Positions 6,619-12,321 of a stretch of 26,592 bases of DNA are shown one piece after another. This DNA is from DASXRU01 sp039933315. GTDB lineage: Bacteria; Acidobacteriota; Blastocatellia; Pyrinomonadales; Pyrinomonadaceae. The notes below the pieces were generated by a model. It ran no database searches and was not told the origin of the DNA. It saw nothing but the letters and a program-made list of their open reading frames with translations. The stretch spans positions 1 to 26,592 of the forward strand of contig JBDTOI010000043.1 in the NCBI GenBank assembly GCA_039933315.1, read 5' to 3'. Position numbers and translations under genes: made by a program. The stretch's first letter is position 1. Each line of letters starts with the position of its first letter.

Positions 6619-8499
6619 ATGTCGGCAGATAAAGATCTGATTTCGGTGCAACAGGCCCGCGATATGGTTGAGGCGGCACATCGCGCGCAGGTCGATCTGG
6701 CCCACTTTGATCAGGCAAAGATTGACAGGATTTGTGCAGCGATGGCCAAAGCGGCCCTGGCCGAAGCAGCACGCCTGGGCGCGATGGCCGTCGAAGAAAC
6801 CGGATTCGGAGTTGCGGCGGACAAGCGGGAAAAGAATCGCTTTGCCTCCGAAGATGTTTGGAATTACTTCCGCAACCTGCGCACGGTCGGCGTAGTTTCG
6901 GAATCAAAGGACGTAGTAGAAATCGCCAGCCCCCGCGGCGTAGTGGCCGCAATCATTCCCTCCACAAATCCGACTTCAACCGCCATCTTCAAAGTGCTGA
7001 TTGCGATCAAGTCGCGTAATGCGATTGTCCTGTCACCGCATCCTTCGGCAGCGCGCTGCATTAACGAGAGCGTAAAAGTCATGCGCGACGTGGCCGTCAA
7101 GGAAGGACTGCCGGGCGACGCTATCGCCTGCATGACCACGGCCACGATCGAAGGCACTGAAGCTTTGATGAAACACAAGCAAACGGCCGTCATTCTGGCG
7201 ACCGGCGGCATCGGCCTGGTTCGCGCAGCTTATTCGTCGGGCAAGCCGGCGTTTGGAGTAGGGCCCGGCAATGTGCCCGTATTTGTCGAGCGGAGCGCGG
7301 ACGTGCCCAAAGCTGTGCAGGATATTCTCACCAGCAAGACTTTCGACAACGGAACCATCTGTGCCTCAGAACAGGCCGTCGTTGCTGACGCGCCGATTGA
7401 GCAGGCTGTGCGCGAGCAGTTCAAACAACAGGGTGCCTATTTCCTCAGTTCCTCTGAGGCAGATCAACTGGCAAAAGTGGTTGTGACCCAACAGCGGTCA
7501 CTCAATCCCGGGATCGTGGGCAAATCGGTTGAAGTAATCGCAAACATGGCCGGCTTGAGCGTTCCTCCGGGCACGCGCTGCCTGATTGCCGATGTCGGCG
7601 GAGTCGGCCGGGACTTTCCTTTATCCATGGAAAAGCTTTCGCCCATCCTGGCCTTCTATGTGGCAGATGGAATTGAGCGGGGGGCGGCGCGTTGCTTCGA
7701 GATTCTGAGTTATGGCGGCATGGGCCACACCGCCGGCGTGCACACGCGTTCGCGCGAAGCCGCCGTACGGTATGGGAGCGAGATGCCCGCATCGCGTGTC
7801 ACCGTCAACACGCCGACCACGCACGGGGCAATTGGGTTCTCTACTGCGCTGCCGCCTTCGATGACACTGGGCTGTGGCTCATGGGGCGGGAACGTTACCT
7901 CAGACAATGTTTCGCCGCTTCATTTGATGGATATCAAGCGGGTAGCTTTTGAGACCAGGGCAGTAAAGAGCGTGCGGCCGGCGGCGGCAACGCAGAAAGT
8001 CGGAGCACCGGCACAGCCTCAGGCTGCCGCTGCACGCGCTGGCGGCGGGGCGAACGACAGTCCATCGCGGGCGGTTGGCGCGGGTAAAGTAAGCCGTAAC
8101 GAGATTGCCGCGATCGTCGATCGCTTTCTGGCGAACCGGCAACCGGAGCCCTCATCGAATGCGCCGGAATTACATGCTACATCGTCGCCGCAGCCGTCCC
8201 AGCCAGGAATAGATATTGAGGCGGGCAGCATGTACGCCTCGCCCAGGGCGGCTCCGCATGCTGAGGCGGCGCCTACTGCAGTTCCCGAGAACGGTGGCAA
8301 GAGTGCGCCATCCCCTGAGAAACGAGCCGGCGGAAGCGCGGGCAGTGCAAACGGCCGCGCGGCCGTAGATTTTGTAAGTGAAGACGATGTGCGCCGGGCA
8401 ATCCAGAAGGGCGAGAAGATATACATTAATGCTCGCACAATTATTACGCCCGCCGCTCGTGATATGGCGGACCCCGCGGAGGTGTTCGCCAAGGTCTAA
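6619..8499 (+). CDS. Microcompartment CoA-acylating aldehyde dehydrogenase with extended C-terminal tail
   Basis: 626 residues from ATG 6619, chosen for GGAG at 6610-6613. Residues 1-450 are a CoA-acylating aldehyde dehydrogenase (EutE/PduP/AdhE N-domain type) that converts an aldehyde, NAD+ and CoA into acyl-CoA and NADH. Marks are SPRGVVAAIIPSTNPTSTAI, GVGPGNVPVFV and the active site KTFDNGTICASEQ with Cys248. Family catalytic domains are about 450-470 residues, so about 170 extra residues follow: an Ala/Pro linker, a predicted amphipathic helix VSRNEIAAIVDRFLANR (491-507) resembling an encapsulation peptide, a second Ser/Pro/Ala-rich linker, and a conserved-looking module (583-626) ending with IITPAARD. 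That motif recalls short segments in EutT and EutQ. It should be the lumenal core enzyme; the aldehyde is not identifiable. Confidence 0.93.
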   Translation: MSADKDLISVQQARDMVEAAHRAQVDLAHFDQAKIDRICAAMAKAALAEAARLGAMAVEETGFGVAADKREKNRFASEDVWNYFRNLRTVGVVSESKDVVEIASPRGVVAAIIPSTNPTSTAIFKVLIAIKSRNAIVLSPHPSAARCINESVKVMRDVAVKEGLPGDAIACMTTATIEGTEALMKHKQTAVILATGGIGLVRAAYSSGKPAFGVGPGNVPVFVERSADVPKAVQDILTSKTFDNGTICASEQAVVADAPIEQAVREQFKQQGAYFLSSSEADQLAKVVVTQQRSLNPGIVGKSVEVIANMAGLSVPPGTRCLIADVGGVGRDFPLSMEKLSPILAFYVADGIERGAARCFEILSYGGMGHTAGVHTRSREAAVRYGSEMPASRVTVNTPTTHGAIGFSTALPPSMTLGCGSWGGNVTSDNVSPLHLMDIKRVAFETRAVKSVRPAAATQKVGAPAQPQAAAARAGGGANDSPSRAVGAGKVSRNEIAAIVDRFLANRQPEPSSNAPELHATSSPQPSQPGIDIEAGSMYASPRAAPHAEAAPTAVPENGGKSAPSPEKRAGGSAGSANGRAAVDFVSEDDVRRAIQKGEKIYINARTIITPAARDMADPAEVFAKV

Positions 8500-8500
8500 A

Positions 8501-8585
8501 GTTTCGAGTTTCGGGTTTCGAGTTTCGAGTTAAAAGCACTCGCGGCCGAGCCGGAACTCGAAACTCGAAACCCGAAACTCGAAAC
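8501..8585. repeat. Perfect 31-bp inverted repeat filling the dehydrogenase/BMC-P gap
   Basis: The left arm (8501-8531, repeats of GTTTCGA/GTTTCGG) and the right arm (8555-8585, repeats of CTCGAAA) are exact reverse complements over 31 bases. The 23-base loop contains CTCG-cggc-CGAG (8539-8550). The hairpin begins two bases after the stop codon at 8499 and ends one base before the BMC-P ATG at 8587. No Shine-Dalgarno fits in the spacer. Confidence 0.97.
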
Positions 8586-8586
8586 C

Positions 8587-8919
8587 ATGTTCTTAGGAAA
8601 AGTCATCGGCACAGTCTGGTCCACCAAGAAGACGCCTGATCTGGAAGGCGTCCGCTTTCTCATTATTCACCCATACGATCTCGACAAGGAACCGACGCGA
8701 AATATCGTGGTGGTGGCGGATCGTCTCGGCGCGGGCCCGGGCGAGACTGTAATGTGCGCCTACGGTAAGGCCGCGCGCTCAGCGATTGGTAATCAGGACA
8801 TGGCGATTGAGGCAGCCGTGGTGGGCATCGTGGACCATGTCGATATTGCGGAAACGCAATCGGAAGAACTGCGCGAAGCTGCCCGCGAGTTGAATGCCGG
8901 CGGCAACGGACGACCCTGA
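8587..8919 (+). CDS. BMC-P pentameric microcompartment vertex protein (EutN/CcmL family)
   Basis: 110 residues starting MFLGKVIGTVWSTKKTPDLE, the standard opening of EutN/CcmL/PduN proteins. Pentamers cap the twelve vertices of the polyhedral shell. Other family marks are the central IVVVADRLGAGPGETVMCAYGKAAR and the closing AAVVGIVDHVDI. The C-terminus extends about 20 residues past the core. The start codon lies one base beyond a perfect 31-bp hairpin and has no visible Shine-Dalgarno, so translation may depend on coupling to the dehydrogenase or on hairpin opening. Low expression would suit a protein needed in only 60 copies per shell; that is inference. Confidence 0.96.
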   Translation: MFLGKVIGTVWSTKKTPDLEGVRFLIIHPYDLDKEPTRNIVVVADRLGAGPGETVMCAYGKAARSAIGNQDMAIEAAVVGIVDHVDIAETQSEELREAARELNAGGNGRP

Positions 8920-8920
8920 C

Positions 8921-9090
8921 GATTGCGGGTTGCGGATTGCGGATTTCGGATTTCAGAATGCGATGCGGAAGGCGAATGGTATTCATGATTTCTTTGTTCT
9001 TATGACCCGGTAGGGTTCAGGTAAGCGCACATGCGAAATCCATAGTGGCAACGAGGAATCTGCAATCCGCACTCAGCAATCCGCAATCGC
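8921..9090. repeat. Word-repeat inverted repeat between BMC-P and ACT gene
   Basis: GATTGCGGGTTGCGGATTGC at 8921-8940 and its continuation to about 8954 face AATCTGCAATCCGC and AGCAATCCGCAATC at 9058-9089. GATTGCGGGTTGC pairs with the last 13 bases of the right arm with one exception. The loop is about 100 bases with no ORF I can support. The ACT start codon follows 9 bases after the right arm, and the intervening ACACCTCC is the opposite of a ribosome binding site. Confidence 0.7.
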
Positions 9091-9098
9091 ACACCTCC

Positions 9099-9578
9099 AT
9101 GGCCAACGAAGAACTGATTTATCGGCTGACTCGCGCGGTGTACGACCGCCTCGGGGCCGTTGACGAGAACACAGTCGAGCAGTTAGTTACCGACATCTAC
9201 CGCGAGTTTCAATCCGCCGGCAGGGCAAATGGCGGATCTTCAGCGGGGCCCTCGGCTGCCTTCTCCGGCAGTGCCCGGGAGCACGAGGCCCGGGCCGAGG
9301 GTTCAGCCGATCGCCTGGTGGTCTCCGTATTTGGCGTCGATCATCCAGGAATAGTTGCCGGAGTAGCCCAGATCCTGGCTGAGGCCGGCTGTAGCATTAT
9401 CGATATCAACCAGACTGTTGTACGAGGCAAATTCGCGATGGTGATCATCGCGGACGCTTCGCGCTCCAAGGCCTCGGCGGCTGAACTAAAAGAGCGGTTT
9501 CGCAGGCAGGGTGAGCAACTGGGCGTGCGGATTTACGCCCAGCGCGAAGATCTGTTCAACGCCATGCACCGTATCTAA
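9099..9578 (+). CDS. ACT-domain protein (UPF0237-like) with encapsulation-peptide-like N-terminus
   Basis: 159 residues from ATG 9099; the longer ORF start at 9045 would translate repeat sequence. Residues 72-159 match the short stand-alone ACT proteins (UPF0237): VSVFGVDHPGIVAGVAQILA, IDINQTVVRGKFAMVIIAD, and the hallmark end EDLFNAMHRI. ACT domains bind small ligands, often amino acids. Known members are about 90 residues, so some 70 are extra: ELIYRLTRAVYDRLG and ENTVEQLVTDIYREFQ are predicted amphipathic helices, followed by a Gly/Ser/Ala linker (39-71). That layout matches peptides that send enzymes into microcompartments. Usual members lie next to UPF0210, as here (one gene between). 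No Shine-Dalgarno. Confidence 0.9.
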   Translation: MANEELIYRLTRAVYDRLGAVDENTVEQLVTDIYREFQSAGRANGGSSAGPSAAFSGSAREHEARAEGSADRLVVSVFGVDHPGIVAGVAQILAEAGCSIIDINQTVVRGKFAMVIIADASRSKASAAELKERFRRQGEQLGVRIYAQREDLFNAMHRI

Positions 9579-9586
9579 AGGATTGC

Positions 9587-9673
9587 GGATTGTGGAATTC
9601 GGATTGCGGATTTTAAAGAGAGGAATAGTAGAAAAGAGGGTTTTCGAATTCCGCAATCCGAATTCCGCAATCC
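9587..9673. repeat. Word-repeat inverted repeat between ACT and zinc-ribbon genes
   Basis: The left arm at 9587-9610 (GGATTGTGGAATTC, GGATTGCGGA) pairs with the right arm at 9650-9673 (TCCGCAATCC, GAATTCCGCAATCC) at 23 of 24 positions. The loop is 39 bases. The zinc-ribbon ATG follows 12 bases after the right arm with no Shine-Dalgarno between. Confidence 0.88.
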
Positions 9674-9685
9674 CAAATTCTTACA

Positions 9686-10291
9686 ATGTCTGAACCGGAA
9701 ATCTCGCATCGCTGTCTGACCTGCGGCGCATCGCATCGCGGCCACGCGCTGTTTTGCCCGCAATGCGGAGCACCGCTTGACCAGCCGAAAGATAGCTCGA
9801 GAGTAAACGACGCTGGTTCGGCTGCGGTCAGTGCTGAAACGAACTCTGCGTCTGACGTTGGAGCGGACAAGGCCGGTGCAGCAGCGACGGAGGGCAAGGA
9901 GGCAGTCGCCGCAGAAGCTTCGTTGCCGCGGCGAAGGCGAAGCGATCGCGATGAAAAAGCCTCGGCCGCGGCCGCGGCGCAGGCGTCAGGAAGCTCATCG
10001 CGAGGCTCAAATGGTAAGTCAGGCAAGAGATCACATGGGCGTGATGGGCGGGGTGGGGAACGTTCGCCGGGATCGAGAGGCGATAAGGCGCGGCGGAACA
10101 TCCAGCGCGCCACGGCCGCAGCGCGAGACGTCGTGGGCGACAATGTTCGTCCGCAGGTGGACAGGATCAGGCATGCTTCCAACGTAGTTATTGAGGAAGC
10201 GTCAGATGACCCCAGTCTTCGTTTTATTCTGGTAGCGGGGTTGCTGTTTGTGGTGTTTGTGGTGCTGTTGTTTATTAGCAAGATTATATGA
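9686..10291 (+). CDS. Zinc-ribbon protein with C-terminal membrane anchor, unknown function
   Basis: 201 residues. The N-terminus carries a zinc ribbon with two CxxC knuckles, Cys10/Cys13 (CLTC) and Cys24/Cys27 (CPQC). The middle (about 35-170) is low-complexity, rich in Ala, Ser, Arg and Asp, and probably disordered. Residues 176-197 (FILVAGLLFVVFVVLLFI) are a single membrane helix ending two residues from the C-terminus, so it is a tail-anchored protein with a cytosolic zinc ribbon. It lies between the ACT gene and its usual partner UPF0210, on the same strand, in the microcompartment operon. It might tether shell or cargo to the membrane; that is a guess. Zinc-ribbon tail-anchored proteins of this general type are common and mostly uncharacterised. 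Confidence 0.8.
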   Translation: MSEPEISHRCLTCGASHRGHALFCPQCGAPLDQPKDSSRVNDAGSAAVSAETNSASDVGADKAGAAATEGKEAVAAEASLPRRRRSDRDEKASAAAAAQASGSSSRGSNGKSGKRSHGRDGRGGERSPGSRGDKARRNIQRATAAARDVVGDNVRPQVDRIRHASNVVIEEASDDPSLRFILVAGLLFVVFVVLLFISKII

Positions 10292-10293
10292 AT

Positions 10294-10318
10294 GATCTCA
10301 GATTTGAAATTTGAGATC
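10294..10318. repeat. Small hairpin after the zinc-ribbon gene
   Basis: GATCTCAGATTT (10294-10305) and AAATTTGAGATC (10307-10318) pair with one mismatch. The spacer to the UPF0210 start (10404) also holds GAAACTCGAAACT words at 10384-10396, the vocabulary of the 8501-8585 hairpin, but here without a matching left arm. Confidence 0.6.
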
Positions 10319-10403
10319 TCAGATCAAGAAGCGAACCCTCGAATGCCAGACCCTAACGAACGTCACCGAAGCTCCTAACCAACTCGAAACTCGAAACTTC
10401 CCC

Positions 10404-11765
10404 ATGGAATACTCCCAGGCAGAAATCCTGCAGACGGTGCGCATGACCGAGATGGAACATCTCGACATACGCACGGTCACGCTGGGTCTTAGCCTGCTGG
10501 ACTGCGCCGGCGGCTCAGTCGAGAGCACGGCCAATCGAGTGCGGGAAAAGATTGAACGGACGGCGGCGCACCTGGTCCGCACCGTCGATGAGATTGGCGA
10601 CGAGATTGGCATACGCATCGCCAACAAACGCATTTCCACTACACCAGTTTCCCTTATTGCCGGATCTTCGCGCCGCGACTGCGTCCGATTAGCGCAGGCC
10701 ATCGATCAGGCGGCTGCCACCGTGGGGGTCGATTTCATTGGCGGCTATGCGGCGCTGGTGCATAAAGGTTGGACCAATTCTGAAAGCGAATTTCTTGATT
10801 CCATTCCCGAAGCCCTGGCGACTACCGAGCGCCTCTGCTCGTCGGTGAACGTTGCCACCACGCGCGCGGGTATCAACATGGACGCTGTCCGGCGCGTTGG
10901 GGTGTTGATTAAGGAAGCAGCTGAACGCACGCGTGATCAGGGCGGGCTGGCTTGCGCCAAGTTTGTTTGTTTCGGCAACGCCGTCGAAGACAATCCGTTC
11001 ATGGCAGGGGCTTTTCACGGCGTCGGCGAGCCGGAAGCCGTGATCAACGTGGGGGTTTCGGGGCCGGGTGTAGTTAATCATGCAGTGCGCCAGGTGGCTG
11101 CCGACGTGCCCCTCGATGAGCTCGCCGAAGTTATCAAGAAACTCTCCTTCAAACTGGCGCGGGCCGGTGAATTGGTGGGCCGGGAAGCGGCCCGCCGCCT
11201 GGGCATCCCCTTCGGTATCATCGATTTGTCCCTGGCGCCTACGCCGGTTCCGGGCGATTCAGTGGCCGAGATTATCGAAGCGATGGGGTTCGAACGGGCC
11301 GGCACGCACGGGACGACGGCTGCGCTGGCCCTGCTTACCGATGCAGTAAAGAAGGGCGGGGCGATGGCCAGCGGTTCCGTGGGAGGCATGAGCGGCGCAT
11401 TCATCCCCGTTTCGGAAGACGCCGGCATGATTGCCGCGGTGCGCGCCGGCGCGCTCAGCCTGGACAAGCTTGAAGCATGGACCAGCGTCTGTTCGGTAGG
11501 CATCGACATGGTGGCAGTTCCAGGTTCAACTTCGGCGGAAACCATTGCCGCGATCATTGCCGATGAAATGGCCATCGGCGTGATGAACAACAAGACGACA
11601 GCGGTGCGCATCATTCCAGTGCCGGGACGCGAGGTGGGTGAGATGGTTGAGTTCGGCGGGTTGCTGGGTAGCGCGCCCATCATGCCCGTCAACGCATTCT
11701 CGAGTGCGGAGTTCATCCGGCGTGGCGGCCGCATTCCAGCGCCGGTGCATTCACTGAAGAACTAG
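10404..11765 (+). CDS. UPF0210 (DUF711, PFL-like) family protein
   Basis: 453 residues from ATG 10404, the usual length of the family (about 450); the earlier start at 10311 adds repeat-derived residues. Family marks are DIRTVTLGLSLLDCAGGSVE, IANKRISTTPVSLIAG, GLACAKFVCFGNAVEDNPFM, SGSVGGMSGAFIPVSEDAGM and the terminal RRGGRIPAPVHSLKN. Members have a fold resembling pyruvate formate-lyase but no glycyl-radical motif is seen here. Reaction and substrate are unknown to me. In many bacteria it is paired with a UPF0237 ACT protein, thought to be a regulatory partner. Finding the pair inside a microcompartment operon makes it the best candidate for the locus-specific enzyme. It has no encapsulation-like helix of its own, so it may enter via the ACT partner. 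No Shine-Dalgarno. Confidence 0.93.
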   Translation: MEYSQAEILQTVRMTEMEHLDIRTVTLGLSLLDCAGGSVESTANRVREKIERTAAHLVRTVDEIGDEIGIRIANKRISTTPVSLIAGSSRRDCVRLAQAIDQAAATVGVDFIGGYAALVHKGWTNSESEFLDSIPEALATTERLCSSVNVATTRAGINMDAVRRVGVLIKEAAERTRDQGGLACAKFVCFGNAVEDNPFMAGAFHGVGEPEAVINVGVSGPGVVNHAVRQVAADVPLDELAEVIKKLSFKLARAGELVGREAARRLGIPFGIIDLSLAPTPVPGDSVAEIIEAMGFERAGTHGTTAALALLTDAVKKGGAMASGSVGGMSGAFIPVSEDAGMIAAVRAGALSLDKLEAWTSVCSVGIDMVAVPGSTSAETIAAIIADEMAIGVMNNKTTAVRIIPVPGREVGEMVEFGGLLGSAPIMPVNAFSSAEFIRRGGRIPAPVHSLKN

Positions 11766-11853
11766 GCAATGCCGGTTCAGTCATCAGCATGAGAATGAAT
11801 GGCGAACGCTAATTGATGAAGAGAAATTAATAACCGAACTGCAAATATTCTTG

Positions 11854-11881
11854 TTGACAGGTTTTCCTCCCGGTGTATATT
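11854..11881 (+). promoter_or_regulatory. Strong internal promoter for the H1-like gene
   Basis: TTGACA at 11854-11859, 16 bases, TATATT at 11876-11881. It gives a leader of about 97 bases carrying two small hairpins (CTCTT/AAGAG at 11894-11908; AGCGAC/GTCGCT at 11914-11939) before the AAGGAG ribosome site at 11973-11978. It could also feed the radical SAM gene downstream. Confidence 0.75.
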
Positions 11882-11984
11882 AGCCGGCCTACACTCTTGC
11901 GTGAAGAGCGTTGAGCGACTTTGTAACTCACAGGTCGCTTGTGAACCTCGCTAAACTCTAATCGTCCCTCTCAAGGAGACCAAG

Positions 11985-12230
11985 ATGGCAACCAAGAAAA
12001 AAGCTGCAAAGAAAAAATCCGCCAAGAAGAGTGCCAAGAAGCGGGCCACCAGACAAGGCGGTCTCTCACTTTCAAACAGACTCAACCAGATTCTCAGATT
12101 CAGGAAAGAATGGTTCACCGACCCGGCGCCCGAGCTCCGGAAGCAACTTAGCTCCGATGCCCTGAGGGCTTTGGATGCGGCCAAGCGGGACTTCACTGAC
12201 CGCGTGAACACCATTCTCAACCGCGGTTAA
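11985..12230 (+). CDS. Small histone-H1-like basic protein
   Basis: 81 residues. The first 24 (MATKKKAAKKKSAKKSAKKR) are almost pure Lys/Ala, like bacterial histone H1 (HctB-type) tails that bind DNA non-specifically. The remaining 55 residues form a less basic, probably helical domain (LSNRLNQILRFRKEWFTDPA, then LSSDALRALDAAKRDFTDRV). It has a near-consensus promoter and a strong AAGGAG ribosome site, so it is probably highly expressed and separately controlled from the operon upstream. A nucleoid role is the default reading. Its position inside a microcompartment locus may be coincidental. The C-terminal domain is not one I recognise. Confidence 0.85.
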   Translation: MATKKKAAKKKSAKKSAKKRATRQGGLSLSNRLNQILRFRKEWFTDPAPELRKQLSSDALRALDAAKRDFTDRVNTILNRG

Positions 12231-12263
12231 CTCGCGAGCCCTACAGCCTTTCTAATCACCGAG

Positions 12264-12300
12264 CCTTAGCAGCAGATCCCTCCCGGGACGGTTGCTAAGG
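12264..12300. repeat. Hairpin before the radical SAM gene
   Basis: CCTTAGCA (12264-12271) and TGCTAAGG (12293-12300) are exact complements enclosing 21 bases that include CCCGGG. It ends 21 bases before the ATG at 12322 and lacks a following T-run, so it is more likely an RNA processing or translation element than a terminator. Confidence 0.6.
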
Positions 12301-12321
12301 CAGTACTACTTTGGGGGATTT

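Noticed and set aside
9613..10281. 222-residue minus-strand ORF opposite the zinc-ribbon gene
   Set aside because: It is Ser/Arg/Pro-rich with no domain, runs into the repeat spacer, and mirrors the plus-strand gene that has CxxC motifs and a membrane helix.
11078..11734. 218-residue minus-strand ORF opposite UPF0210
   Set aside because: Composition is that of an antisense shadow (Ser/Ala/Pro/Met), while the plus frame matches UPF0210 from end to end.
10404..11765. UPF0210 protein as a true glycyl-radical enzyme
   Set aside because: No RVxGY/F glycyl loop near the C-terminus, and no activase of the glycyl-radical type nearby; only the fold family is shared.
12231..12321. Cobalamin riboswitch before the B12-type radical SAM gene
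   Set aside because: The gap is only 91 bases with a simple 8-bp hairpin and no B12-box-like sequence.
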